Numbered from the stretch's first letter, positions 50,644 through 60,208 are shown. The stretch: 64,000 bases of DNA from Stackebrandtia albiflava (GCF_007994225.1 NZ_VLLL01000010.1:62001-126000); one strand, 5' to 3'. The notes: generated by a model from the letters alone, not told the origin. Numbers and translations are program-made.

Positions 50644-52140
50644 GTGACTGAAGAATTCATCGTGGTCACCCCCCACGACGCCCTCGAGTTCAACGACGTC
50701 TACCGCAACACCACCGGAAGCGCCGGATACCTGGCGTGCAACAACATCTTCAACCGCGTGGTGCTCAACGAGTGGAACGAGATCAACGCGTTCCCCGACC
50801 TGGCGACCCACTGGGAGTGCCTGGACGGGGCGACGCGGTGGCGGTTCCACCTCAACCAGGCCGCGCGCTGGCACGACGGCGTGCCGGTGACCGCGCACGA
50901 CGTCGCCTACACCCACACGCACGCCAAGGAGATGGGCTACACCGGCGGCCGTTTCATGCGGGACGTGGAACGGATCGTCGAGGTCGGTCCCCACACCGTC
51001 GACTACCACCTGTCGGCGCCCAACTCCGGTTTCCTGGTGCTGCTGGGCAACTTCATCTTCACGCACATCCTCCCGGCGCACCTGTTCGAGGGCACCGACT
51101 GGGCCACCAACCCGCACAACCTGAACCCGGTGGGGTCGGGGCCGTTCCGGTTCGCCGAGTGGATCCCCGGTGACCGGATCGTCATGGAGGCGGTCAAGGA
51201 CCACTGGGGGCCACGCCCGGAGATCGACCGGTTGATCCTGAAGATCGTGCCCGACCGCGAGGAGTGCGTCCGGATGGTCGCCCGCGGCGAGGCGCACTAC
51301 TTCCCGCAGGACACCCTCACCAAGGACCGGCTGCACCTGCTGGAGGGCGCCACCGCGAACATCGAGGTCATGAAGGACCCCGGACCGGGGATGGCCCTGC
51401 TGGACTTCAACCACCGGGACCGGCTCTGGCAGGACCCGCGCGTCCGGCAGGCCGTGGCGCACGCCGTCGACCGTTCCGCCATCGCGACCCTGGCCGACCC
51501 GGGCGTGTCGCAGGCGTGGCCGCACTACCTGCTCGGCTCCACCGAGTGGGCGTTCAACCCCGACGCCAAGGCCCCCGACCACGACGTGGAACGGGCGAGG
51601 GAACTGCTCGCCGAGGCGGGTGTGGCCGACCGGCTCGCCGACCGCACCCTCACCCTGTACTACATGGAGCTCTTCGACGGGCACCGGCCGCTGGCCGCGA
51701 TGCTCGCCGAACAGCTCGCCGCGGTGGGGATCAAGACGACCGTCGAGGGCCTGCCGTCGCCGGAGTGGGCGGCCAGGGTCAACCGCGACCACGCCTTCGA
51801 CCTGGTGATCGTCGGCGGCGCGCTCACGCCCGACCCGGAGATCACGTCACCGAAGTACTCCTCGGGCGGCGACGGCAACTTCGCCGGGCACCGCAACCCC
51901 GACGTGGACGCCGCCTACGAGGCGGCGCGCGGTGTCACGACGCTGGCCGAGCGCGGCGAACACTACCGGCGGCTCCAGGCCGTCTGGGCGCGCGACAACG
52001 AGTGGGTGCCGCTGCTGTGGTACGGCACCTACTTCGCGCGCAGCGCCGACTTCTTCGGCTGGTCGGACCAGGTGGCGTACTCCGTTCCGTGGTGGCACTG
52101 GGGCCGGATCCGGCGTGTCGCCGGGCGTTCGGCGGCCTGA
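50644..52140 (+). CDS. Family 5 solute-binding protein without signal peptide (paralogue 1)
   Basis: The 498-aa protein starts at GTG 50644, MTEEFIVVTPHDALEFNDVYRNTTGSAGYLACNNIFNRVVLNEWNEINAFPDLATHWECL. The whole SBP_bac_5 fold is present (ARWHDGVPVTAHDVAYTHTHAKEMG, PHNLNPVGSGPFRFAEWIPGD, DPRVRQAVAHAVDRSAI, ASTYGTYF-like end), but no signal peptide, lipobox, Tat motif or upstream in-frame extension can be found. It is predicted to stay in the cytosol. Two further paralogues follow the ATPase genes. Confidence 0.9.
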   Translation: MTEEFIVVTPHDALEFNDVYRNTTGSAGYLACNNIFNRVVLNEWNEINAFPDLATHWECLDGATRWRFHLNQAARWHDGVPVTAHDVAYTHTHAKEMGYTGGRFMRDVERIVEVGPHTVDYHLSAPNSGFLVLLGNFIFTHILPAHLFEGTDWATNPHNLNPVGSGPFRFAEWIPGDRIVMEAVKDHWGPRPEIDRLILKIVPDREECVRMVARGEAHYFPQDTLTKDRLHLLEGATANIEVMKDPGPGMALLDFNHRDRLWQDPRVRQAVAHAVDRSAIATLADPGVSQAWPHYLLGSTEWAFNPDAKAPDHDVERARELLAEAGVADRLADRTLTLYYMELFDGHRPLAAMLAEQLAAVGIKTTVEGLPSPEWAARVNRDHAFDLVIVGGALTPDPEITSPKYSSGGDGNFAGHRNPDVDAAYEAARGVTTLAERGEHYRRLQAVWARDNEWVPLLWYGTYFARSADFFGWSDQVAYSVPWWHWGRIRRVAGRSAA

Positions 52141-52179
52141 CCCGCGTTTCCTTCACACGAAGAACCTAGGAGGAACCCG

Positions 52180-53163
52180 ATGGCGTGGATGATCCTGCGC
52201 AGAATGCTGAGTGCGGTGGGCGTGCTCCTGCTCGCCTCGATCGTCATCTTCGTGGTCATCGCCGTCTCCGGTGACCCCCTGGCCGACCTGCGTGACAGGC
52301 AGCCTCCCGTGCCGCCTTCGGTGATCCAGGCCGAGGAGCAACGCCTCGGCCTGGACCTGCCGCTGCACGAGAGATACCTGAACTGGGTCGGCGGACTGTT
52401 CCAGGGCGACCTGGGGCCGTCCACGATCGCGACCCGCGACATCGGCGCCGAACTCACCGACCGTATCGGTGTCACGCTGCGACTGGTCGTGGTCGCGGTG
52501 GTCATCGCCCTGATCCTGGCGTTGATCGCGGGCACGGTCTCGGGACTGCGGCAGCGCCGCTTCCCGGACCTGGTGCTGACCCCGATGACGTTCGTGATGC
52601 TGGCGCTGCCGTCGTTCTGGATGGCGGTGCTGTTCAAACAGTGGGGCATCTACTTCAACGAGCAGGTGGGCGCGTCGGTCTTCGCGACCGTGGGCGCCAA
52701 CTCGGTGCCACCACCGCAGGGGTTCGTGCCGTTCCTACTGGACTCGGCGGCGCACCTGGTGCTGCCGACGCTGGTGCTCATCCTGGTCCACTTCGCGGCG
52801 TGGAGCCGGTACCAGCGGACCGCCATCGCCGAGTCGCTGGCCGGCGACCACGTGAGATTCGCGGTCCTCAAGGGACTGTCGCGGGGTCGGGTGGTGCGCA
52901 GCTACGTGGTGCGCCCCGCACTGGTGCCCATCATCACCGTCGTGGCCCTGGACCTGCCGGTCCTGCTGTCGGGGGCGGTCATCACCGAGACGGTCTTCCA
53001 ATGGCGCGGCATGGGCGGGTTCCTACTGGAATCGATCAACCTCCGCGACGGCAACGCGGTCCTGGCGTGGCTGCTCATCGCCGCCTTCGCCGTCGTCGTA
53101 TTCAACCTGATCGCCGACCTGCTGTACGCGATCGTGGATCCGAGGGTGCGTTATGGCAACTGA
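52180..53163 (+). CDS. DppB/OppB-type ABC permease
   Basis: The 327-aa protein has six membrane helices. The first (MILRRMLSAVGVLLLASIVIFVVIAVSGDPLADL) is the DppB opening, with the periplasmic loop LPLHERYLNWVGGLFQGDLGPST next, and the EAA-like coupling region near AWSRYQRTAIAESLAGDHVRFAVLKGLSRGRVVRSYVVRPALVPIITVVALDLPVLLSGAVITETVFQWRGMG. GGAGGAA precedes the ATG. It overlaps the next gene by 11 bp. Confidence 0.92.
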   Translation: MAWMILRRMLSAVGVLLLASIVIFVVIAVSGDPLADLRDRQPPVPPSVIQAEEQRLGLDLPLHERYLNWVGGLFQGDLGPSTIATRDIGAELTDRIGVTLRLVVVAVVIALILALIAGTVSGLRQRRFPDLVLTPMTFVMLALPSFWMAVLFKQWGIYFNEQVGASVFATVGANSVPPPQGFVPFLLDSAAHLVLPTLVLILVHFAAWSRYQRTAIAESLAGDHVRFAVLKGLSRGRVVRSYVVRPALVPIITVVALDLPVLLSGAVITETVFQWRGMGGFLLESINLRDGNAVLAWLLIAAFAVVVFNLIADLLYAIVDPRVRYGN

Positions 53164-54919
53164 CACCGTCCCCACCGACGAACCCGCGACCGGCGGCAAC
53201 GGCCGCGGCAGGGTCATCCTGCGCCGGTTCCGCCGGCACAAGCTGGGCGTGGCCGGTCTCGCCGTACTGGTGCTGCTGGCGCTCGTCGCCGTCGTGGTGC
53301 CCCTGGTGTGGCCCTACGGGCACGGCGAGATCACCCCCGACCTGTCGCAGCCGCCGTCGGCGGCCCACCCGATGGGTACCGACACGCTCGGCCGGGACCT
53401 GTTCGCGCAGACGCTGCGGGGACTGCAGCAGTCGCTGCTGATCGCCACCACCGTCACCGTGGTCGCGTGCCTCATCGGTGTCACCCTCGGCGTGATCGCC
53501 GGCTACTTCGGCAGATTCGTCGACGCCGCGGTGATGCGCCTGGTGGACCTGACGTTGACCCTGCCGACCATCGCCATCGCGGCCTTCCTGGGATCGGTGG
53601 TCCCCACCGGCGGCGTCAACTGGCTCGCCCTGTCCCTCGTCCTCGGTGTGCTGATGTGGACGCCGGTGTCGCGGCTGGTGCGGGGGATCGTGCTCAGCCT
53701 GCGGAGCCTGCCGTTCGTGGACGCCGCGCGGGTCATGGGCGCGGGGAACCTCCAGATCATGACGCGGCACCTGATCCCCAACGTCGCCGACCACATCATC
53801 GTCGCCGCGACCCTGCTGTTCGGTACCGCGATCCTCGCCGAGTCCGGGCTGTCCTTCCTCGGGTTCGGAGTCCAGCCACCGGACACGTCACTGGGCCTGC
53901 TGGTCTCCAACGCGCAGTCGGCCGTGCTGACCCGGCCATGGCTGTTCTACTTCCCGGGACTGCTGATCGTGGTGATCGTGCTGGCCGTGAACTACGCCGG
54001 TGAGGGACTGCGCGACGCGGCGAACCCCAAGGCGGCGCTGGCGAACCCGCTGCGGACCGCGCGACGCCGCCGCGACGCCGACACCCCGCCCGACGACACC
54101 CCGCGCGGCGTCCTGGACGTGCGCGGCCTGACCGTCGACTTCGGCGACCAACGGGTCGTCAAGGGCGTCGACCTGCACATCGACGACGGTGAGGTCCTGG
54201 CGCTCGTCGGCGAGTCCGGATCCGGCAAGTCGGTGACCGCGCTGTCGGTGGTGGGCCTGCTGCCACCCGACGCGGTCGGCGGCGGATCGGTCAGGTTCGA
54301 CGGCCGGGAGTTGACCGGCCTGAACTTCTCACAGTGGCGCGAGTACCGGGGCCGCCGCATCGCGGTGATCCTGCAGGACCCCTCGACCACGCTGAACCCG
54401 GTGCTGACGATCGCGACCCAGTTCAAGGACTCGATGCGGTTGGCGGGGCCACTCCCCGCCGACCACCGCGACCGGATCGTCGCACTGCTCGACGGTGTCG
54501 CCATCAAGGACCCGGCGCGCCTGCTGGACTCCTACCCGCATCAGCTGTCCGGCGGTATGCGGCAACGCATCGCGATCGCCTTGGCGATGGTCCACGATCC
54601 CGACCTGATCATCGCCGACGAGCCGACCACCGCCCTGGACGTGACCGTACAGGCCCAGGTGATGTCCACACTGGCGTTGGCGAGGGAACGCACCGGCGCG
54701 GCGATGCTGTTCATCACCCACGACCTGTCACTGGTGGCGGGCATCGCCGACCAGGTGGCGGTGATGCGCGCCGGTGAGGTCGTGGAACACGCCGACGTCG
54801 ACACCGTCTTCTACCGGCCGCGCCACGAGTACACCCGCAGCCTGCTCGCACTCGCGCCCAGCCTCGCGCTGGCCCCGGCGTCCCGGTCGGCCGCCGCCGA
54901 CATCGAGGAGGACTCATGA
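53153..54919 (+). CDS. Fused DppC permease and DppD ATPase
   Basis: The 588-aa protein consists of a DppC-like membrane half (about 1-290: HPMGTDTLGRDLFAQTLRGLQQSLLIATT, AGYFGRFVDAAVMRLVDLTLTLPTIAIAAFLG) joined by a 20-residue linker to a DppD ATPase (about 318-588). Walker A GESGSGKS is at about 353, with signature LSGGMRQRI and IIADEPTTALDVTVQAQVM. Such permease-ATPase fusions are common in actinomycete peptide transporters. ATGA overlap with the next ATPase gene. Confidence 0.9.
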   Translation: MATDTVPTDEPATGGNGRGRVILRRFRRHKLGVAGLAVLVLLALVAVVVPLVWPYGHGEITPDLSQPPSAAHPMGTDTLGRDLFAQTLRGLQQSLLIATTVTVVACLIGVTLGVIAGYFGRFVDAAVMRLVDLTLTLPTIAIAAFLGSVVPTGGVNWLALSLVLGVLMWTPVSRLVRGIVLSLRSLPFVDAARVMGAGNLQIMTRHLIPNVADHIIVAATLLFGTAILAESGLSFLGFGVQPPDTSLGLLVSNAQSAVLTRPWLFYFPGLLIVVIVLAVNYAGEGLRDAANPKAALANPLRTARRRRDADTPPDDTPRGVLDVRGLTVDFGDQRVVKGVDLHIDDGEVLALVGESGSGKSVTALSVVGLLPPDAVGGGSVRFDGRELTGLNFSQWREYRGRRIAVILQDPSTTLNPVLTIATQFKDSMRLAGPLPADHRDRIVALLDGVAIKDPARLLDSYPHQLSGGMRQRIAIALAMVHDPDLIIADEPTTALDVTVQAQVMSTLALARERTGAAMLFITHDLSLVAGIADQVAVMRAGEVVEHADVDTVFYRPRHEYTRSLLALAPSLALAPASRSAAADIEEDS

Positions 54920-55791
54920 GCGAACCACTGCTGCGCACCGTGGACCTGGTCAAGCACTACCGGCCGCCGCGCCGCGCCCGCCGGGGCGGACACGAGGTCG
55001 TCCACGCCCTGTGCGGGGTGAGCGTCCAGGTCGCGCCGGGACGCACCCTCGGCATCGTCGGCGAGTCCGGTTCCGGGAAGACGACGCTGCTGCGGACCCT
55101 GCTGGGGCTGGAACGCGCCACGGCCGGAACCGTGGAGTTCGCCGGCCGGGACGTCACCGCCATGCGCGGCGACGCGGGCCGCATGTTCCGCGCCGACGTC
55201 TCGGTGGTGTTCCAGGACCCCTACACCTCGCTCGACCCGCGCATGACCGTCTCGGACCTGCTGAGCCAACCGGCGAGGATCCAGCGGCGGCGTTTCCCCG
55301 CCTCGCGGGTGTCGGAGCTGCTGGACCAGGTGAGGCTGCCGCGCGTGAGCGCCGGGAAGTTCCCGCACGAGTTCTCCGGTGGGCAACGCCAACGCATCGC
55401 CATCGCGCGGGCACTGGCCCTGGAACCGCGCCTGATCGTCCTGGACGAACCGGTCTCGGCGCTGGACGTGTCGGTGCAGGCGGAGATCGTGACCCTGCTG
55501 CGTGAACTCCAGGAGCAGCGGGACGTCTCCTACCTGTTCGTGGCGCACGACCTGGCGGTCGTCGCCGACCTGTCCCACGAGGTGGGGGTGATGTACGGCG
55601 GCCAGATGGTGGAGCACGGAGCGACATCGCGCGTCCTGTCCGAACCGGCGCACCCCTACACCCGGGCGCTGCTGGCGGCCGTCCCGGTGCCCGACCCCCG
55701 TATCGAACGGGCGAAGCCGCCGTTCCTGCGGCCGCTGTGGCCGACCGAGGACGACCGCCCGGAGCCCTGCCCGCACGGCAATCTGCTTTGA
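54916..55791 (+). CDS. DppF/OppF-type ABC ATPase
   Basis: The 291-aa ATPase has Walker A GESGSGKTTLLRTLLGLE at about 49, FQDPYTSLDPRMTVSDLLSQP as Q loop, signature FSGGQRQRIAIARALALEPRLIVLDEPVSALDVSVQAE and the H-loop His in FVAHDLAVVADLS. The C-terminal domain (HPYTRALLAAVPVPDPRIE) is that of peptide-type ATPases; it lacks the four-cysteine Fe-S motif of full OppF. The stop is the first base of the repeat element that follows. Confidence 0.92.
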   Translation: MSEPLLRTVDLVKHYRPPRRARRGGHEVVHALCGVSVQVAPGRTLGIVGESGSGKTTLLRTLLGLERATAGTVEFAGRDVTAMRGDAGRMFRADVSVVFQDPYTSLDPRMTVSDLLSQPARIQRRRFPASRVSELLDQVRLPRVSAGKFPHEFSGGQRQRIAIARALALEPRLIVLDEPVSALDVSVQAEIVTLLRELQEQRDVSYLFVAHDLAVVADLSHEVGVMYGGQMVEHGATSRVLSEPAHPYTRALLAAVPVPDPRIERAKPPFLRPLWPTEDDRPEPCPHGNLL

Positions 55792-55962
55792 GAGGCCGAC
55801 TGTTCCGCCGCGCGTCGCCCGGTCGGCGCCTCGCGGCGCCGGCGGAGGCCCCGACGTACCACCCGGTACGCACGGACCTTCCCAGAACATCGCCCCCTCC
55901 GCCTCGCGAACGCACTCGACCGGAACACCGCTCGCGACGAACGAGGCCCGAAGACGGCCTCC
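55791..55962 (+). repeat. MITE-like inverted-repeat element, copy 2
   Basis: The 172-bp stretch is clearly homologous to the reverse complement of copy 1: shared blocks CCGGTCGGCGCCTCGCGGCG, CCTCCGCCT-GCGAA-GCACTCGACCGGA, CGCTCGC and ACGAACGAGG. The ends AGAGGCCGACTGTTC and GAAGACGGCCTCC correspond to the terminal inverted repeats with several substitutions. It separates the ATPase gene from the second receptor gene and carries no gene. Confidence 0.8.
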
Positions 55963-56000
55963 AACCCCGATGACACCTCCCGGTGTCGGAAAGGTCTGTG

Positions 56001-57509
56001 ATGACCATCGATTTCGTGGTGGCCACCCCCCACGACGCCGTCGAGTTCAACGACGTCTACCGCAACACCACCGGAAGCGCCGGATACCTGGCGTGCAACA
56101 ACATCTACAACCGGGTCGTGCTCAACGAGTGGTACGACATCAACCCGCACGCCGACCTGGCGACCCACTGGGAGTGCCTGGACGGGGCGCGGCGGTGGCG
56201 GTTCCACCTCAACCAGGCCGCGCGCTGGCAGGACGGCACACCGCTGACCGCGCACGACGTCGCCTACACCCACCGCCACGCCAAGGAGATGGGCTACACG
56301 GGTGGGATGTTCCTCGGTGACGTCGAGGAGATCGTCGAGGTCGACCGGTACACCGTGGACTATCGACTGTCCGCGCCGAACTCGGGTTTCCTACTCATGC
56401 TGGGGAACTTCATCTTCGCGCACATCCTCCCGGCGCACCTGTACGAGGGCACCGACTGGTCCACCAACCCGCACAACCTGAAACCGGTGGGTTCCGGCCC
56501 GTTCCGGTTGGTGGACTGGGTGCCGGGCGACCGGGTCGTGATGGAGGCGGTCAAGGACCACTGGGGGCCGCGCCCACAGATCGACCGCTTGATCCTGAAG
56601 ATCGTGCCCGACCGTGACGAGTGCGTCCGGATGGTCGCCCGCGGCGAGGCGCACATCGTCACCCAGGACACTCTGACCCGCGATCGGTTGTCGCTCATGG
56701 ACGACGCGGTGGACGCGGAGGTCCTCACCCGCCGCGGCCCCGGCATGGCGTTGCTGGACTTCAACCAGTCCCGGCCACTGTGGCAGGACGCGCGGGTCCG
56801 CCGCGCCGTCGCGCACGCGATCGACCGCTCCGCCATCGAGGAACTGGGCGACCCCGGGGTGTCGCAGGCGTGGCCGCACTACCTGCTCGCCTCGACCGAG
56901 TGGGCGTTCAACCCCGACGCGAAGGCACCCGGACACGACCTCGCCAGAGCCGAGGAACTGCTCGACGAGGCCGGCCTCCGCCGGGACGGCGACGGGACGC
57001 GGGCCGCGCTGCGACTGTACTACATGGACACGTTCCACGGTCACCTTCCGCTGGCGCGGATCGTGTCGGAGTCGTTGGGGCGGCTCGGTTTCGACGTGAC
57101 CTTCGAGGGCCTCTCCTCCGTGGACTGGGCGCGACGGGTCCGTACCGACGGTGACTTCGACCTCATCGTCGTCGGCGGCGCCATGGCGCCCGACCCCGAG
57201 ATCACCCGCACCAAGTACTCCAGCGGCGGCAGGAACAACATGGCCGGGCACCGCAATCCCGACGTCGACGCCGCCTACGCCGCCGCGCGCGCCGCCACCG
57301 GCCTCGCCGAACGCGGTGAGCACTACAAGCGGCTCCAGGAGATCTGGGCGCGCGACACCGAGTGGGTGCCGCTGTTCTGGTACGGCACGTACTACCCCCG
57401 CAGCACCCGCTTCTTCGGCTGGGCCGACCAACTCGGCTACTCCATCCCCTGGTGGCACTGGGGCCGGATCCGTCCGGTGGCCGCCGACGCCGCCTCTCCT
57501 CAGCAGTAG
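56001..57509 (+). CDS. Family 5 solute-binding protein without signal peptide (paralogue 2)
   Basis: The 502-aa protein starts MTIDFVVATPHDAVEFNDVYRNTTGSAGYLACNNIYNRVVLNEWYDINPHADLATHWECLDGARRWRFHL; a start at GTG 55983 adds MSERSV. It is close to the paralogues at 50644 and 57536 over the whole length. The start region has no hydrophobic stretch. Conserved polar positions in the cleft region match the other two. It was moved apart from the first paralogue by the transporter genes and the repeat. Confidence 0.9.
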   Translation: MTIDFVVATPHDAVEFNDVYRNTTGSAGYLACNNIYNRVVLNEWYDINPHADLATHWECLDGARRWRFHLNQAARWQDGTPLTAHDVAYTHRHAKEMGYTGGMFLGDVEEIVEVDRYTVDYRLSAPNSGFLLMLGNFIFAHILPAHLYEGTDWSTNPHNLKPVGSGPFRLVDWVPGDRVVMEAVKDHWGPRPQIDRLILKIVPDRDECVRMVARGEAHIVTQDTLTRDRLSLMDDAVDAEVLTRRGPGMALLDFNQSRPLWQDARVRRAVAHAIDRSAIEELGDPGVSQAWPHYLLASTEWAFNPDAKAPGHDLARAEELLDEAGLRRDGDGTRAALRLYYMDTFHGHLPLARIVSESLGRLGFDVTFEGLSSVDWARRVRTDGDFDLIVVGGAMAPDPEITRTKYSSGGRNNMAGHRNPDVDAAYAAARAATGLAERGEHYKRLQEIWARDTEWVPLFWYGTYYPRSTRFFGWADQLGYSIPWWHWGRIRPVAADAASPQQ

Positions 57510-57535
57510 TATCCCCGACCGAAAGTGATGATCCG

Positions 57536-59017
57536 ATGCGAGAACTGATCGTGGCGACGCCCGTCGACGCCGTCGAGTTCAACGACGTGTACCGCAACAC
57601 CACCGGAAGCGCCGGGTACATGGCGTGCAACAACATCTACAACCGCGTGGTGTTGAACGAGTGGTACGACATCAATCCGCACGCCGACCTCGCCACGCAC
57701 TGGGAGTGCCTGGACGGGGCGCGGCGGTGGCGGTTCCACCTCAACCAGGCCGCGCGTTGGCAGGACGGCACGCCGTTGACCGCCCACGACGTCGCGTACA
57801 CGCACACGCACGCGAAGGAGATGGGCTACACCGGGTCCATGTTCCTGGACGACGTGGAACGGATCGTGGAGGTCGACCGGCACACCGTCGACTACCATCT
57901 GTCCACACCGAACTCCGGGTTCCTGGTCCTGTTGGGCAACTTCATCTTCGCGCACATCCTCCCGGCACATCTGTACGAGGGCACCGACTGGTCCACCAAC
58001 CCGCACAACCTCAAGCCGGTCGGCAGCGGCCCGTTCCGGCTCGTCGACTGGATCCCCGGTGACAAGGTCGTCATGGAGGCGGTGAAGAACCACTGGGGGC
58101 CGCAGGCGCAGATCGACCGGTTGATCCTGAAGATCGTGCCCGACCGTGACGAGTGCGTCCGAATGGTCGCCCGAGGCGAGGCGCACGTCGTCCCGCAGGA
58201 CACCATCACCAAGGACCGCCTCCACCTGTTGGACGGCGCCACCCACGCCGAACTGGTGACCTTCGAGGGCCCCGGCATGGCGCTGCTGGACTTCAACCAC
58301 TCCCGGCCACTGTGGCAGGACGAGCGGGTCCGCCGCGCCGTCGCGCACGCGATCGACCGCGCCCCGATCGAGGCGCTGGCCGACCCGGGCGTCTCCTACG
58401 CCTGGGACCACTACCTGCTCGGCTCCACCGAGTGGGCCTTCAACCCCGACGCCAAGGCACCCGCCCACGACCTCGGCAAGGCCGAGGCGCTGCTGGAGGA
58501 GGCCGGCGTGACCCGGGACGCCTCGGGCCGGCGTGGCGCGCTGCGCATGTACTACATGGACACGTTCCACGGTCACCGGCCGTTGGCGCAGATCCTCTCC
58601 GACGCCCTCGACCGGCTCGGATTCGACGTCACCTTCGACGGCCTGTCCTCGGTGGACTGGTCGGCGACCGTCCGCCGGGACCACGACTTCGACCTGATCA
58701 TCGTGGGCGGTTCGATGGCGCCGGACCCGGAGATCACCCGCACCAAGTACTCCAGCACCGGCAAGAACAACATGGCCGGGCACCGCAACCCCGACGTCGA
58801 CGCCGCCTACGAGGCGGCGCGGCGCGCCACGACGCTGGCCGAACGCGGTGAGCACTACAAGCGCCTCCAGGAGATCTGGGCGCGCGACACCGAGTGGGTG
58901 CCGCTGTTCTGGTACGGGATGTACTTCCCGCGCACCACGAACCACTTCGGGTTCTCCGACCAGCTCGGCTGGTCGGTGCCGTGGTGGCACTGGGGCCGGG
59001 TGCGCCCGACGGCGTGA
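57536..59017 (+). CDS. Family 5 solute-binding protein without signal peptide (paralogue 3)
   Basis: The 493-aa protein starts MRELIVATPVDAVEFNDVYRNTTGSAGYMACNNIYNRVVLNEWYDINPHADLATHWECL. It is closest to paralogue 2, so the last two genes look like a tandem duplication. The frame is open upstream inside the preceding gene, but this ATG aligns with the starts of the other copies. As in those, there is no export signal. A large hairpin follows the stop. Confidence 0.9.
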   Translation: MRELIVATPVDAVEFNDVYRNTTGSAGYMACNNIYNRVVLNEWYDINPHADLATHWECLDGARRWRFHLNQAARWQDGTPLTAHDVAYTHTHAKEMGYTGSMFLDDVERIVEVDRHTVDYHLSTPNSGFLVLLGNFIFAHILPAHLYEGTDWSTNPHNLKPVGSGPFRLVDWIPGDKVVMEAVKNHWGPQAQIDRLILKIVPDRDECVRMVARGEAHVVPQDTITKDRLHLLDGATHAELVTFEGPGMALLDFNHSRPLWQDERVRRAVAHAIDRAPIEALADPGVSYAWDHYLLGSTEWAFNPDAKAPAHDLGKAEALLEEAGVTRDASGRRGALRMYYMDTFHGHRPLAQILSDALDRLGFDVTFDGLSSVDWSATVRRDHDFDLIIVGGSMAPDPEITRTKYSSTGKNNMAGHRNPDVDAAYEAARRATTLAERGEHYKRLQEIWARDTEWVPLFWYGMYFPRTTNHFGFSDQLGWSVPWWHWGRVRPTA

Positions 59018-59028
59018 CCGGCCGGTCT

Positions 59029-59060
59029 CGGCGGGCCGCCTCCGCGGAAGCGGCCCGCCG
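59029..59060 (+). terminator. Terminator hairpin after the peptide-type ABC operon
   Basis: CGGCGGGCCGC (59029-59039) and GCGGCCCGCCG (59050-59060) form an 11-bp stem with a 10-base loop, 11 bases after the stop of paralogue 3. No U tract is present, as is usual in this GC range. Confidence 0.75.
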
Positions 59061-59177
59061 GGCGTGAACGACCCGGGTGGCCGACACGGCCGGCCCGGGA
59101 GGGGCGATCGCCGTCGGTCGGCGTCCCCGGGCCGGATCCGCCCCCGGCCCGGCGACGCGCCGCCGAGGACGCCCCGA

Positions 59178-59216
59178 CGATCCGGCTCCGACCCCTCGGG
59201 GGACGGAGCCGGATCG
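59178..59216 (-). terminator. Terminator hairpin after the second chelate receptor gene
   Basis: CGATCCGGCTCCG (59178-59190) pairs with CGGAGCCGGATCG (59204-59216), a 13-bp stem whose loop (ACCCCTCGGGGGA) can itself pair. It lies just past the minus-strand stop at 59220. The bases 59061-59177 show no gene. Confidence 0.75.
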
Positions 59217-59219
59217 CCG

Positions 59220-60200
59220 TCAGCCCCGTTCCGCCAGGTAGTCGGCGAACCGCTCCAGCCCGGTGACGTTCCTCGGGCCGCTGATCCCCTCGTTGTAGTC
59301 CAGGACGAAGAAGTCGTCCTCGACGACGGCCGGCAGGCCGGACGTGGCCGGGAAGGTCTTCAGGAAGTCGATCTTGTCCTGTGCGGACTGATCACCGTAG
59401 TCCAGGATGACGATGACCTCCGGTTGCGCGTCCACGACCGCCTCCCAACCGACCTGGGTCCACCGTTCGTCGAGGTCGTGGAAGATGTTGCGCCCGCCCG
59501 CGAGTTCGATGATCTCGTCGGGCGGCACCTGGTTCCCGGCGGTGAACGCCTGGTCGGTCCCGGAGTCGTACAGGAACACCGGCACCCGGTCCTCGTCGGC
59601 CACGTCGGCGGTGGCGGCGGTGACCCGGTCTCGCAGCGAGTCGATCAGCGCGGTGGCGGTGTCCTCGACCCGGAAGATCCGTCCCAGCCGTTCGAGGTCG
59701 GCGTACAGCGCCTCCATGGGACGCATCCGCTCCGGGAAGCCGGGGTAGTTGTAGCAGGACTCGGTGTGCATGAAGCTCTGGATTCCCAGGCCGTCGAGGA
59801 TCTCGGGTGTGATGCCGCGTTCGTCGCTGAATCCGGACTGCCAACCGGCGACGACCAGGTCGGCGCGGGCGTCCACGACGAGTTCCCGGTTGAGGAGGTC
59901 GTCTCCGAGGAACTCGACGGCGGCGTAGTCGTCCGCCCAGGGGGACTCGGTGACCGGCGGGTTGGCGGGCGGCATGACGTACCCGTGGACGTGGTCGGCG
60001 AGACCGAGCGCGAACAGCTTGTCCGCGCTGCCGCCCTCGTACGCGACCGCCCGTTCGGGTACGCGGTATTCGACCTCCTCGCCGCACCGCGCGACGGTCA
60101 CGGTGGTGTCGTCGGCGGTGTCGACCTGCGCGCCGCACGCGGAGACCGTGACGAGGACGACCGCGGACGCGGCCACCCGGTGGATTGGGGACGTCGGCAT
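59220..60200 (-). CDS. Metal-chelate-binding lipoprotein (FepB/BtuF-like)
   Basis: The 326-aa protein has the signal MPTSPIHRVAASAVVLVTVSAC with a Cys near residue 22. The mature part has the class III binding fold (VTVARCGEEVEYRVPERAVAYEGGSADKLFALGLADHVHGYVMPPAN, ADLVVAGWQSGFSDERGITPEILDGLG, DAQPEVIVILDYGD). It is a distant paralogue of the protein at 23839. It is the last gene of a permease-ATPase-receptor operon preceded by a weaker Zur-like box. Confidence 0.92.
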   Translation of the reverse strand: MPTSPIHRVAASAVVLVTVSACGAQVDTADDTTVTVARCGEEVEYRVPERAVAYEGGSADKLFALGLADHVHGYVMPPANPPVTESPWADDYAAVEFLGDDLLNRELVVDARADLVVAGWQSGFSDERGITPEILDGLGIQSFMHTESCYNYPGFPERMRPMEALYADLERLGRIFRVEDTATALIDSLRDRVTAATADVADEDRVPVFLYDSGTDQAFTAGNQVPPDEIIELAGGRNIFHDLDERWTQVGWEAVVDAQPEVIVILDYGDQSAQDKIDFLKTFPATSGLPAVVEDDFFVLDYNEGISGPRNVTGLERFADYLAERG

Positions 60201-60208
60201 GGGATTCC

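Noticed and set aside
50644-52140. The first signal-less binding protein as a truncated gene that lost its signal peptide.
   Set aside because: All three paralogues begin at the same aligned residue, so the absence is shared and not a single accident.
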